64,000 nt of DNA from CAVQUE01 sp046290435 (GCA_046290435.1 JBKAGO010000068.1:62001-126000); one strand, 5' to 3'; shown: positions 24,903-34,163, counted from the first letter of the stretch. Numbers and translations: made by a program. Notes: generated by a model not told the origin, from the sequence alone.

Positions 24903-26345
24903 TCAGCGCAACTCGTTGGCGCGGGCGACCGCGTCGTCGAGGATCTCGGAGGTGTCCCCGGTGCCACGGAGGGCCGCGTCGACGGCATCGACGATGATCT
25001 GGTCGATCTCGACGTTGTTGCGCGGCGCCGAGTACCAGGGAATCGAGTCCGAGGCCTGGATGTAGGCAATCTGGCGGCGGGGTTCCTCATCGAGGTACTC
25101 GCGCAATCCCCAGGGCTGATCGGCGTTGCTGGTCTCTGCGACTGCGACGTTGGTCGCCATGTAGCCGAGCGACACCGCCTGGTTGGCCTGGGCCTCGGGA
25201 CCGGCGAGGTGGCGCAGGACCGTCCAGGCGGCCTCGATGCGCTCGGGGTCGTCGGTCATGATCGAGAAGCCGCTGCCTCCGACTGCGAGCTGTCGACTGC
25301 CATCGTCGGGGATGGGGAACAATCCGGTGCCCCAATCGAAGCGATCGCCGACGTTGGAGTCGACCCGACCGAAGGCACCGATCGTGTGCAGGATCATCGC
25401 CTGCTGGCCGGCGAAGAAGCGCTCGGACATCTCGTCGTAGCCCTCGACGGGCATGAGACCCTCCTCGACGAGGCCCCGCCAGAAGTCGACCGTCGCCACG
25501 GCAGCCTCGTCGTTGAAGGTGAACTCGGTCTCGTCGGCGTTCATGATCGAGCCACCGTTGGACGCGAGGTTCGTCTGGAACATCCAGTTGTCGCCACCGG
25601 TCGGATAGGTGATCGGGACGATGTCCTCACCCAGTTCGGCACGGATGGTACGAGCGGCCTCGACCACCTCGCTCCAGGTCTCGGGCGGGCTCTCCGGGTC
25701 GAGACCCGCTGCCTCGAACAGGTCCTTGTTGTAGTACATGACCGCGTTCGAATAGGCGTAGCCCATCCCGTAGAGCTCACCGTCGGCCGACATCAGGTCG
25801 AGGAAGGCCGAGTCGTACTGGGCGGCGAACTCGGAGCCCTCGGCAGCGAAGAGATCGGTGACCGGCGTGACCCGGCCGGCCTCGACGAACTGACGGAGGT
25901 TCGACAGGCCCATCATCGCGACATCGGACACATCGCCTGCGGCGATCTCGCGCTGGACAGCCTGCGCGAGATCCCCGTACCAGCCGTTGACCTGGCGGGT
26001 CTCGATCTCGAAGGGGACCTGCTGGCGCAGCTCTTCGAGGTCCTCCTCGATCGGCACGCCGAGGAAGTCCGGCGAGACGTAGATCACCCGGATCGTTCCG
26101 GTGAAGCCGGAAGCTTCGTCGTCGGCCGCTGCGGCGGGGGTTGTCGTGGCGTCGTCGGCCGACGCGTCGCTGTCATCGGATTCGTCCGACTCTTCCGGGG
26201 GCGATGCCGATTCCGTATCGGCCGTGGTCGGCTGTGCCGTCGCAGTCGCGTCGTCGGCATCGTCACCGCCGCATGCCGCGGCGATGAGTCCGGCGACGAC
26301 GAGTCCGGCAAGCAGCCGGATCCATCGCTTGGTGGTGAGACGCAT
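24903..26345 (-). CDS. ABC transporter substrate-binding lipoprotein (sugar type)
   Basis: A 480-residue extracellular solute-binding protein, family 1. The signal peptide ends in a lipobox LIAAAC, so the Cys would be lipidated. A Ser/Asp/Thr-rich linker (about residues 25-80) precedes the binding domain with YNKDLFEAAGLDPESPPETW, a hallmark of sugar-binding proteins, and FAGQQAMILHTIGAF. ATG 26345 has GAGGAG eight bases upstream. It lies between the permeases and the ATPase and should capture the substrate outside the cell; the type of sugar or phosphosugar cannot be read from the sequence. Confidence 0.92.
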   Translation of the reverse strand: MRLTTKRWIRLLAGLVVAGLIAAACGGDDADDATATAQPTTADTESASPPEESDESDDSDASADDATTTPAAAADDEASGFTGTIRVIYVSPDFLGVPIEEDLEELRQQVPFEIETRQVNGWYGDLAQAVQREIAAGDVSDVAMMGLSNLRQFVEAGRVTPVTDLFAAEGSEFAAQYDSAFLDLMSADGELYGMGYAYSNAVMYYNKDLFEAAGLDPESPPETWSEVVEAARTIRAELGEDIVPITYPTGGDNWMFQTNLASNGGSIMNADETEFTFNDEAAVATVDFWRGLVEEGLMPVEGYDEMSERFFAGQQAMILHTIGAFGRVDSNVGDRFDWGTGLFPIPDDGSRQLAVGGSGFSIMTDDPERIEAAWTVLRHLAGPEAQANQAVSLGYMATNVAVAETSNADQPWGLREYLDEEPRRQIAYIQASDSIPWYSAPRNNVEIDQIIVDAVDAALRGTGDTSEILDDAVARANELR

Positions 26346-26404
26346 CGTGGTTCTCCTCATGTGGTCGTTGGGTGTTCGGTGGATCAGTGACACGGCGACT
26401 CGCG

Positions 26405-27262
26405 TCAACCGTTGTTGCCGGTGAGCGACACGCCCTCGACGATCGAGCGCGAGGCGAGCAGGAAGCCGATGAGCATCGGGGCGATGGCGAGCACCGACGC
26501 GGCCTGTTCGGCCGCATAGAGCCGGTTGTTGTCGAACGAGAACGTTGCGAGCGCCCAGGGCACGGTCGCCGCGCTGTCGTCGGTGAGCACGAAGAACGGC
26601 CAGAAGAAGCTGTTCCAGTGGTTGACGACGCTGAAGATGCCGAACGCCACGATCGCAGGGCGAGCGAGCGGCACTGCGACCCGCCAGACGATCGTCGCGA
26701 TGCCGGCACCGTCCATCCGGGCGGCGTCGATGACATCGCCGGGGATCGTCAGGAAGAACTGGCGGAAGAGGAAGATCCCGAACGCCGAGCCGATGAACGG
26801 CAGCACCAGGCTCACGTGGGTGTTGAGGATCCCGATCCGGTTGAAGAACAGGTAGATCGGCAGGGCGACCAGCTGTCCCGGGATCATGAGCGCGCCGAGC
26901 ACCACCCACAGGCCGAGCGAAGAGCCACGGAACCGCAGACGGGCCAGGGCGAACGCCGCCGGGATGCACACTGCGAGCTGCAGCAGCAGGATCGAGCCGG
27001 TGACGATGATTCCGTTGCGGTAGTAGTGGAGGAAGTCGAGGCGACCCCACACGAACCGGTACTGATCGAGCGTCGGGTTCTGCGGCAGGAGTCCACCGGC
27101 GAATACCTCGTCGTCGGGCTTGAACGAGGTCGCGAGCATCAGTACGAACGGAGCCAGGATGAACACGGCCCCGGCCGCCAGCGCCGAGTGCACGGCCAGC
27201 TGACTCCAGATCCTCCGCGGTGCTTTGATGTCGACGTCGAGGTCGTCGTCGGGGAGGCTCAT
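26405..27262 (-). CDS. ABC transporter permease (MalG/UgpE type)
   Basis: A 285-residue permease with six transmembrane segments. The EAA loop appears as DAARMDGAGIATIVWRVAVPLARPAI, the site that contacts the ATPase. It opens with FILAPFVLMLATSFKPDDEVF, typical of the second permease of carbohydrate importers. The start overlaps the stop of the first permease by ATGA, so both are made stoichiometrically. Confidence 0.93.
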   Translation of the reverse strand: MSLPDDDLDVDIKAPRRIWSQLAVHSALAAGAVFILAPFVLMLATSFKPDDEVFAGGLLPQNPTLDQYRFVWGRLDFLHYYRNGIIVTGSILLLQLAVCIPAAFALARLRFRGSSLGLWVVLGALMIPGQLVALPIYLFFNRIGILNTHVSLVLPFIGSAFGIFLFRQFFLTIPGDVIDAARMDGAGIATIVWRVAVPLARPAIVAFGIFSVVNHWNSFFWPFFVLTDDSAATVPWALATFSFDNNRLYAAEQAASVLAIAPMLIGFLLASRSIVEGVSLTGNNG

Positions 27263-28230
27263 CGCGATCCGGCCTCCTCGAGGCGGCGCCCGAAGGTACG
27301 CATCTGGACGAAGGTGGCGGCGAGCACGATCACGAGCAGAACCAGCGCGACGACCGAACCTCCGCCGATGTCGAGGAAGTCGATACCACGACGCCACAGG
27401 ACGAACAGCAGCGTTTCGGTGTGTCCGAGCGGCCCGCCCTGGGTGAGGACGATGATGGTCTCGAACGCCTGCAGCGAGAACGTGAGGTTGATCACCAGCA
27501 CGAACAACGTGGCGGGGCCGAGCGCCGGCCACGTGACATGCCAGAAACGAGACCACGCCGAGGCGCCATCGAGCTTGGCGGCCTCGTGGAGATGCGCCGG
27601 AACGCCGGCGAGCCCGGCGAGGAACAGCACGGCGTTGTAGCCGACCATCGCCCAGATGCCGACAACTGCTGTGGCGGGGAGCGCCAGATCGAGCGAGTTG
27701 AGCCACCCCGTCCAACCGGTGACCTCGCCGATGGTCGAGTCGACCAGGCCGGTGCGAGGGAAGAACAGCCACCGCCATGCCACCGACGATGCGACCAGGG
27801 TCGACACCACGGGCAGGAAGTAGAGAGCCCGCCACCAGCCCTTGCCGCGGGTGAGGGAGTGGATCCCGAGTGCGACGAGGAGCCCGAGCACCACCGAGGT
27901 CGGCACGGTGATCGCGGTGTAGATGAAGGTGTTCTTGATCGCTCGGCTCAGCTCCGGGTTCGGGAGTACCCGCCGGAAGTTCTCGAGGCCGACCCAGTCG
28001 GTCGTGCCGAAGAGGAAGTCCCAGTTGGTGAACGAGAGCACGAACACGGCGATGGCCGGCAGCACGGTGAACACCACGATCAGAGCGAGCGCCGGCGAGA
28101 GCAGTACCAGGGGGTGCCATCGGGGGTCGAGGCGCCGCCGCGGGCGGGGTTCGGGGAGCGGTGCCCGGGGCACGGGATCGACGGCGTCCCCGATGCCACC
28201 GACCTGTTCGGAGTCCTGGAGGGCGGTCAT
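27259..28230 (-). CDS. ABC transporter permease (MalF/UgpA type)
   Basis: A 323-residue permease with six membrane segments. The EAA loop is HEAAKLDGASAWSRFWHVTWPALGPATL. The N-terminal 45 residues are a cytoplasmic Pro/Arg-rich tail; the first helix is LVLLSPALALIVVFTVLPAIAVF, followed by SFTNWDFLFG as usual for the family. The start overlaps the end of the metallophosphoesterase gene by ATGA, tying that enzyme to the transporter. Confidence 0.93.
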   Translation of the reverse strand: MTALQDSEQVGGIGDAVDPVPRAPLPEPRPRRRLDPRWHPLVLLSPALALIVVFTVLPAIAVFVLSFTNWDFLFGTTDWVGLENFRRVLPNPELSRAIKNTFIYTAITVPTSVVLGLLVALGIHSLTRGKGWWRALYFLPVVSTLVASSVAWRWLFFPRTGLVDSTIGEVTGWTGWLNSLDLALPATAVVGIWAMVGYNAVLFLAGLAGVPAHLHEAAKLDGASAWSRFWHVTWPALGPATLFVLVINLTFSLQAFETIIVLTQGGPLGHTETLLFVLWRRGIDFLDIGGGSVVALVLLVIVLAATFVQMRTFGRRLEEAGSR

Positions 28231-30434
28231 GGCGTGGCCCCCGGGGAACCGAGCAGTGCTGCGGTCTCGTCGAGCAGGCGGATGGATCCGTCGATCCCCG
28301 ACACGAGTACGCCACCGTCCACGAAGGTGAGCGGTTCGGTCACCTCGACGCCGAGCTCGACGGAGCCGATCAGGTGGCCGTCGGCGATCGACACCATCTG
28401 GACCCGACCGTCACGGAGCGGCACCAGCACCCGTTCGCCGACGACGGTGGCGCCGGCATGCAGCGCTCGCCCGTGGCGCCAGTAGGGGGCGAGCGCCGGA
28501 CCCGCGGGCGAGGTGACCTCGTGAACCCAGCGGACAGCGCCCGAGCATCGATCGACCGCATGGACGCCACGTCCGTGCGCGGCGACGATGACCACATCGT
28601 CGGCGACGACCGGCTCGGCGGTCTGGAACAGACCGCCGATGGGCGAGCGCCACATCACCGATCCGTCACCGGCATCGACCCGAACGAGGTCGCCGTTGCT
28701 GCAGGCGGTGTAGACGCTCGGATGGCCGGGGTCGGCGCACAATCCGCTCGATGCGGCCTGACCCATGTGTTCACCCCATCCGGCGTCGCGATAGGCGTCT
28801 CTCGGCGAAGCGCACGGCCATCGACTCGATCCGTCGGCGAGCTCGACCGCTTGGAGCCCCGGGCCCTGGGGCCAGAAGCCGAGGATCGCGGCGCCGTCGA
28901 CGACGACGGGCTGTGCGTACGCCACATGATTGATGTGGGCGCCCAGATCGGTCCGATTCCATCGCTGCTCGCCATCGGCGAGTCCGAGGCCGCGGTAGCC
29001 GGCGACGTCGCCCACTGCGACGGTGTCACCGTCGGTCACCGGCCGCAGAACACACCAGTGACGCAACCACGACACCGGCAGGCTCTGCCACCGCTGCGAC
29101 CCATCTGCGGTTTCGATCGCCACGACACGACCTGCGACGGTCACAACGACGACGAGCCCGTCGATGATCAGCGGCGGGGCCTTGATCGGCTCGGGGACAC
29201 AGAAGCGCCACCGCAACTCGCCGCCGGCGATGTCGATCGCATCGACCCACCCTTCGGCCCGGTCGTCGTCACGCGACGCTGCGATGGCGACGCCGTCATG
29301 GGTCACGACCGGGAGGCGATAGGTCGTGCCGGGCGTTCGATGCACCCATCTCGTTCCCGACGTCAGCTCGCCGGGGCCGGGCTCGTGGCCCGAACCGAAC
29401 CCGAACCAGGGCGGCGGTGACGAGGCGACCGGATCTTCCGAGCCGGCCCGGGCGACGGCCGTCACCGCGAGCGTGTCGCCGTCCCAGACGACGATCCGGT
29501 GGTGCGGGGGCGACCAGTCCAGGCCGCCCATGAACGGTGTGCCGGAGTTGACGTGGGTGGTCCCCGCCGGATCGCGCACCACACGGCTGGTGTGCCAGTG
29601 CCCGGAGAAGGTGGCCACGGGCGGATCTGGGAACTGGCCGTAGAAGGTCTCGTCGAGCTGGTCGTGGGTGAGCACGATCAGCGGACGGCCTCGATGGCGG
29701 GCGAGGTCGGCAGCCAACCACTCACGCTGGGCATCGTTGTCGTCGCCCCAACGCCACTCCGAACTGTCGATCGCGACGATGTGGAGAGCGCCGTGATCGA
29801 ACGAGTACCACCGTGGGCCGAGGTGATGCTCATAGGTCGCCGAGTTCAGCCGGCCGTGATCGCCGCCGGCGCCGAGCAGGTCATGGTTGCCCGGGATCGA
29901 ATGCACTGCGACTCGACAGCCGGCAGCGAGACGGGCGTAGGTGGCGAGCTCCCACTCGGTGCTCCGGTCGGTGAGATCGCCGGTCGCAACGATGAAGTCG
30001 ATGCCCGGTTCGCCGGCCGACAGTTCGGCGAGAAGCGCTTCGATCTCCTCGACGGAAGCCAGTTCGCGCATGGCGGCTGCTTCATTGTCGGGGTTGCGCT
30101 GGCCGGGGGACGGGCGGCGCAGCGTTGCGATCTTCGTCCTGGCGACGTCGACGGCTTCGGACAGGTGGAGGTCGGTGATGTGGGCGAAGCGAACGATCGA
30201 CGGCTGCGGGATCTCCTCGAGCTCGAACACGAGGCGCTGAGGCCGGCCGGAGCGATGCCACCAGCGATCACACGACCAGCCGCTCGGCCGGTGCACGAAC
30301 ACCAGTGGACGGTCTCCCGGGAGCTCTGCGGTACCACGGCCGTCGGTCGACACGATCCGTCGGCCATCGGACACGTCGACACCAGCGAGCGGGTGGCCGT
30401 CCCGTCCTCGCACCACCTCGACTGTTGTCGCCAC
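28227..30434 (-). CDS. Metallophosphoesterase fused to a PQQ-type beta-propeller
   Basis: A 735-residue two-part protein. After an Ig-like N-terminal section (about residues 1-75, with GRDGHPLAGVDVSDG), a calcineurin-like phosphoesterase domain shows its full set of metal motifs: ITDLHLSE, ATGDLTDRS, PGNHDLLG, LTHDQLD and SGHWHTS. The C-terminal 380 residues form PQQ/WD-like propeller blades (GELRWRFCVPEP, GSQRWQSLPVSW, GSVMWRSPIGG, GAVRWVHEV). No clear signal peptide is seen. The GTG start has GGAGG seven bases upstream. Translational coupling to the ABC permease suggests it hydrolyses a phosphoester whose product or precursor is imported. The propeller might bind the substrate. Confidence 0.85.
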   Translation of the reverse strand: MATTVEVVRGRDGHPLAGVDVSDGRRIVSTDGRGTAELPGDRPLVFVHRPSGWSCDRWWHRSGRPQRLVFELEEIPQPSIVRFAHITDLHLSEAVDVARTKIATLRRPSPGQRNPDNEAAAMRELASVEEIEALLAELSAGEPGIDFIVATGDLTDRSTEWELATYARLAAGCRVAVHSIPGNHDLLGAGGDHGRLNSATYEHHLGPRWYSFDHGALHIVAIDSSEWRWGDDNDAQREWLAADLARHRGRPLIVLTHDQLDETFYGQFPDPPVATFSGHWHTSRVVRDPAGTTHVNSGTPFMGGLDWSPPHHRIVVWDGDTLAVTAVARAGSEDPVASSPPPWFGFGSGHEPGPGELTSGTRWVHRTPGTTYRLPVVTHDGVAIAASRDDDRAEGWVDAIDIAGGELRWRFCVPEPIKAPPLIIDGLVVVVTVAGRVVAIETADGSQRWQSLPVSWLRHWCVLRPVTDGDTVAVGDVAGYRGLGLADGEQRWNRTDLGAHINHVAYAQPVVVDGAAILGFWPQGPGLQAVELADGSSRWPCASPRDAYRDAGWGEHMGQAASSGLCADPGHPSVYTACSNGDLVRVDAGDGSVMWRSPIGGLFQTAEPVVADDVVIVAAHGRGVHAVDRCSGAVRWVHEVTSPAGPALAPYWRHGRALHAGATVVGERVLVPLRDGRVQMVSIADGHLIGSVELGVEVTEPLTFVDGGVLVSGIDGSIRLLDETAALLGSPGATP

Positions 30435-30455
30435 CCTTGCACCTCCATGGAGATC

Positions 30456-30466
30456 GAAATGATTTC
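30456..30466. promoter_or_regulatory. Putative RpiR operator upstream of the phosphoesterase-ABC block
   Basis: GAAAT-G-ATTTC is a perfect palindrome, 22 bases before the GTG at 30434. With flanks it differs at one position from GGAAATNATTTCC found at 33113-33125. Confidence 0.65.
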
Positions 30467-30547
30467 CGTATTGCTGCCATGAAGGTAGGGAGCACATCTT
30501 TCATCGACGTGGAGAGCGCGTGAACGAAGCCTTAACCTCCAACACAA

Positions 30548-31744
30548 TCAGGGTTTCGGGGCGTCCGGCGGCGACATCGAGTGGACAGAAGTATTTTCCT
30601 TCTCTCGCCGATCTGTTCCAGCCGGGCTGAGGATGGCGCCGGCGAGCATCACGGCCCCGCCGACGAGGAGCACGCGCAGCCCGGCGACGAGATCAGTGCG
30701 CTGTGCGACGGCTGCAACCGCGAACGGACCGATGACGCGACCGATCTGGCCTGCAGCCGAGACCACCCCGAGGGCCCGCGCTGGCTGCGCACTCACCGAC
30801 GCCACCTGGAGCAGCGTGAGCGGCCAGGCGCAGCTGAGCACGCCCATCGTCATCGCGAGACCGAGCGCAGCCATCGGCGCAGTCCCTGCAGAGGTCAGGA
30901 GCACCACGCCGGCCACGACCGCGAATCCCGTGGCGGCGAGCGCCGTCCGGACCCCCGAGCCGGCTGCGACGAGTCCCGCTCCGAGGCGGGCGACGATCGC
31001 TACCGACTGGCCCGCCACCACGGCGAGTGCGCCTCCGGCAAGGGACGCTCCGAGATCCTGACGGAGGTAGACCACACCCCACACATCGAGCCCCGCCCCC
31101 ACCGCCCCGCTCCCGAACAGGCCCGCCGCGAGCAAGACCACGGGGCCGATGACCCTCACATGCCGCACCGGGCGGTCACCTGCCCTCGCACTGCGTGCCG
31201 ACAGCACGGGTGGCGCCGTATCGAACGAGCGGGAGGCGGCCCACAGAGCGAGTACCGCGACCGACGCCCAGACCACCCGCCATGATCCGCCCAACGACGC
31301 GGCGACTGCGGTGGACAGCGCTCCGAGGACGGCTCCGCCGTTGAACCACGTGTTGAACACCAGAAGTCGCCCGGGACGCCCTCCCAACGCCGTCGTCGCC
31401 GAGATGTTCATGGTGATGTCGACGCCCGCGGTGGTCGCCCAGACGACCACGACGGCAACGGCAACCAGCGGCGTGGCACCGAACGATGCGGCGACGGCGA
31501 GCGCGAGGGCCCACGCGACTCCCCAACGACGCGCGACCACCGGGAGCCCCACCCGCGCACACTGCCGGCCGGCGATGACATTCGCCGCCGCACCACAGAG
31601 CAGGCCCACCGCCATGACGGCCCCGAAGACGTCCCGGTCGAGTCCGGATGCGACCTCGATGTCGGCTGCCGAGACCGCGAACGACCCGACCAGGACCCCC
31701 GTGAGGACGAACCATCGGCGGGTACCGCGCGTCTGGCTCGCCAC
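30548..31744 (-). CDS. Major facilitator superfamily transporter
   Basis: A 398-residue MFS protein with about 12 hydrophobic helices; the loop GRQCARVGLPVVARRWG and the repeated Gly/Ala helices are typical. It lies nine bases after the purple-acid-phosphatase-like gene and so is probably co-transcribed with it. It could export or import the product of the phosphatase. No substrate motif is recognisable; drug-efflux activity is an alternative. Confidence 0.85.
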   Translation of the reverse strand: MASQTRGTRRWFVLTGVLVGSFAVSAADIEVASGLDRDVFGAVMAVGLLCGAAANVIAGRQCARVGLPVVARRWGVAWALALAVAASFGATPLVAVAVVVVWATTAGVDITMNISATTALGGRPGRLLVFNTWFNGGAVLGALSTAVAASLGGSWRVVWASVAVLALWAASRSFDTAPPVLSARSARAGDRPVRHVRVIGPVVLLAAGLFGSGAVGAGLDVWGVVYLRQDLGASLAGGALAVVAGQSVAIVARLGAGLVAAGSGVRTALAATGFAVVAGVVLLTSAGTAPMAALGLAMTMGVLSCAWPLTLLQVASVSAQPARALGVVSAAGQIGRVIGPFAVAAVAQRTDLVAGLRVLLVGGAVMLAGAILSPAGTDRREKENTSVHSMSPPDAPKP

Positions 31745-31753
31745 GAAAGCGAC

Positions 31754-33121
31754 TCAGCGCCGCGAGCGGATGTCGAAGTGATCGACGAGCCCGCCGTCGA
31801 GGTCCGTCACCCGACACGCAAGTGTCGAGCCGGATCGGTCGACCTCGACATCGGCCACGAACACCGCGTCGACCGCCCGCCGCACCACCGACCACTGCGC
31901 CCGCTCGTCGATCGGCCCGTCATCGGTCCACAGCGTGCTGGCATCGGGCTGATAGGGATGACGACCTCGATCGACGCGGGTCGGGACCTGCCCACCGCAT
32001 CCGACGGTCACATAGACCGGCGCACCATCTCGCACGCAACCGGTGTGGTCGACCGGGTCGGTCCGCTCGTAACCGTGGTTGTGGCCGCTCAGCACGAGGT
32101 CGACGGCGTGCCGATCGAACAGAGGCGACCAGAGCGAGCGAACGCCGCCATCGGAACCGTGCATCCGGTCCGTAGCGAAGGCGCAGTGGTGCACCATCAC
32201 CACGATCAGGTCGATCGCCGGGTCACGGCGGAAGTCGGCGAGGGTTTCGTCCAACCACGGCGTCTGGGCATCGGGCTCGACGGCTCCAGTCCGTCGATAC
32301 TCCGAGCTCACCAGGTTCCCGTCGAGGCCGACCACGCCCAAGCTGGCGAACCTGAACCGAAACGCCCCATCGACCCCGGGCGGCCCCGAACGCGGATGCG
32401 GCACCCATCCCCGGAACCCGTCGTAGGCCGGGTCCGGCTCCGCTACGCGGCCGCAGCCGTCGGGGGCATCGAGGCGCTGCACGCGGCGACCATCGGTGTC
32501 GTGGTTCCCGGGTACCGCCAGCCACGGCACCCCCGGCGCCGCACCGGTGACGAGATCCACCCATCGCCACCACGCATCGGGGTCGACCCTGCTCTGCTCG
32601 TGTCCGTCGACGTTGGCGTAGGCGAGGTCGCCCGGGTGGAGATGAAACGCCGGCCGAACGGCGGCGACCAGGGCCGCCGCGCTGTGCGCCTCGGCGGTGA
32701 CGCCATGGTCGCCGAACGCGCTGAACCGGAAGGAGGTCCGTCCCTCGGGAGCGGTGGCCACCACGCACTCCCTCGAACGCACCCCAGCCCGATCGTCGGC
32801 GATCCGGAGCCTGTAGGTGCAGCCGGGATCGAGACCGACGACCCGCACGTGGCAGCGACGCACCCCTGTCGCGGTGTCGGTGGAGACACAAGGCGCGAGA
32901 CACCACCCGTCGCCCGCCTCGGGTATCACCTCGAGCAGGTCCCCGTCGCCACGCCAGGAAACGACCAGTTCGGAGCGAGGGTCGGCACCGAAGGAGACGA
33001 ACAGCCCGCCGATCCGGCACCCACCATCGGAGACGCCGGAATCACTGGCACTGACGATGCAGCTGGAGGACGGGTGGGTACGGCCAAGAGGTGGCCGGCG
33101 AGACGGGTCTATGGAAATCAT
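31754..33121 (-). CDS. Purple acid phosphatase-like metallophosphoesterase
   Basis: A 455-residue phosphatase. Residues about 45-130 form a fibronectin-like purple-acid-phosphatase N domain; the catalytic domain has FGDHGV, HPGDLAYANVDG, VPGNHDTDG, VMVHHCAF and LSGHNHGYERTD, the full dimetal ligand set. It would hydrolyse phosphomonoesters. No clear signal peptide is present. The only in-frame ATG upstream of the domain is at 33121, within a palindromic operator and without a Shine-Dalgarno sequence, so the transcript may be leaderless. The RpiR regulator gene is divergent, 175 bases away. Confidence 0.87.
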   Translation of the reverse strand: MISIDPSRRPPLGRTHPSSSCIVSASDSGVSDGGCRIGGLFVSFGADPRSELVVSWRGDGDLLEVIPEAGDGWCLAPCVSTDTATGVRRCHVRVVGLDPGCTYRLRIADDRAGVRSRECVVATAPEGRTSFRFSAFGDHGVTAEAHSAAALVAAVRPAFHLHPGDLAYANVDGHEQSRVDPDAWWRWVDLVTGAAPGVPWLAVPGNHDTDGRRVQRLDAPDGCGRVAEPDPAYDGFRGWVPHPRSGPPGVDGAFRFRFASLGVVGLDGNLVSSEYRRTGAVEPDAQTPWLDETLADFRRDPAIDLIVVMVHHCAFATDRMHGSDGGVRSLWSPLFDRHAVDLVLSGHNHGYERTDPVDHTGCVRDGAPVYVTVGCGGQVPTRVDRGRHPYQPDASTLWTDDGPIDERAQWSVVRRAVDAVFVADVEVDRSGSTLACRVTDLDGGLVDHFDIRSRR

Positions 33122-33125
33122 TTCC
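33113..33125. promoter_or_regulatory. Putative RpiR operator at the start of the phosphatase-MFS unit
   Basis: GGAAAT-C-ATTTCC is a perfect palindrome that covers the start codon of the purple-acid-phosphatase-like gene. The same motif appears at 30456. RpiR-family regulators bind inverted repeats of this GAAA...TTTC type. Confidence 0.7.
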
Positions 33126-33207
33126 CAGCGGAGGTTATGAACGAGCCCACCCGTTGCTGGCCAGTCGGGGTGAAAGCTCGGGAAACTCTCGGTGTACAGA
33201 CACTTCC

Positions 33208-33220
33208 GGAACCATGTTCC
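33208..33220. promoter_or_regulatory. Possible autoregulatory operator before rpiR-like gene
   Basis: GGAAC-CAT-GTTCC is a perfect 13-base palindrome of the same length and outer GGAA...TTCC as the other two operators, 77 bases before the regulator ATG. The inner bases differ, so its link to the regulator is uncertain. Confidence 0.4.
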
Positions 33221-33296
33221 GCGCCTCGTGCTCCCCCGACGGCGACACCGCTGCCCCTAGGATCCGGACACCATCGGCGACGGGAGATCACGACGA

Positions 33297-34163
33297 ATGG
33301 GTTCCACGATCAGCAAACTGGCCGCGTCGCTCCCGGAGCTCAATCCGAGTGAGGCACGCGTGGCCAACCGGATCCTCGCCGAGCCGGCAACGGTGGTGCA
33401 CCAGTCGATCACCGAGCTCGCAGAAGACGCATCGACCTCGCTGTCGACGGTGGTCCGTCTCTGCCAGCGACTCGGGTTCTCTGGCTTCCAGAGCCTGAAG
33501 ATCGCCCTCGCCCAAGAAGCCACGCCACCGAGCGAGAGCCTCCGGCGCGGCCTCTCGGCCGACAGCGGGACGACCGACGTCCTGCGTTTCGTCACCGAAA
33601 CGGCGCCGGAGTTGATGCGCAACGCCCTGAGCGCCGTGGACATCGAGACCTTCGAGCAATCGGTCGACGCGCTGGCCGGCGCGACCAGGGTTCTGTTCCT
33701 CGGAGCCGGCACCTCCGCGTCGGTCGTCCAGGACGCCGCCTACCGCTTCCGACTCCTCGGCATACCCGTCGACGCTCCCACCGACCCCCATGCACAGCAC
33801 GTCGCGGGGAGGGCACTGACCACGACCGACGTGTGCTTGAGCATCAGCCACACCGGCTCGACTCGAGAGACCATCGCTGCGACCACCGCCGCACGAGCGT
33901 CCGGTGCCACCAGGATCGCGATCACCTCCTATGGAAGGTCACCGTTGGCCAGTGAGGCCGACCTCGTCCTCGTCGCCGGTATTCGCGGCCTGTCGGTCAA
34001 CTTCGCCCTGCAGGAAAGCGAGCCGGTGCTCCCCACCGTCAGCCGGCTCGCGCACCTCGTCGTGGTCGACGCACTGGTCGTCGCGCTCGCACGCCAAGAT
34101 GTCGACCGAGCGGCCCACATCTACTCGATGAACAGCGAGGTTCTCTCCAGCCACCTCGTCTGA
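33297..34163 (+). CDS. RpiR/MurR-family transcriptional regulator with SIS domain
   Basis: A 288-residue regulator. The N-terminal HTH_6 domain (about residues 1-75) contains EARVANRILAEPATVVHQSITELAEDAS and STVVRLCQRLGFSGFQSLKI. A SIS sugar-phosphate-binding domain follows (about 115-260; VLFLGAGTSASVVQDAAYRF, LSISHTGSTRETIAATTAA, ITSYGRSPLASEADLVL). The SIS domain normally senses a phosphosugar. It is divergent from the phosphatase-MFS unit, with the palindromes between them, so it probably represses that set until a phosphorylated ligand appears. Confidence 0.93.
   Translation: MGSTISKLAASLPELNPSEARVANRILAEPATVVHQSITELAEDASTSLSTVVRLCQRLGFSGFQSLKIALAQEATPPSESLRRGLSADSGTTDVLRFVTETAPELMRNALSAVDIETFEQSVDALAGATRVLFLGAGTSASVVQDAAYRFRLLGIPVDAPTDPHAQHVAGRALTTTDVCLSISHTGSTRETIAATTAARASGATRIAITSYGRSPLASEADLVLVAGIRGLSVNFALQESEPVLPTVSRLAHLVVVDALVVALARQDVDRAAHIYSMNSEVLSSHLV

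Noticed and set aside
24807..30434. Assignment of the ABC importer as a glycerol-3-phosphate (Ugp) system
   Set aside because: The ATPase and permeases match the general MalK/UgpC group only. The binding protein shows generic sugar-binding motifs and the phosphatase link is indirect, so the substrate is left open.
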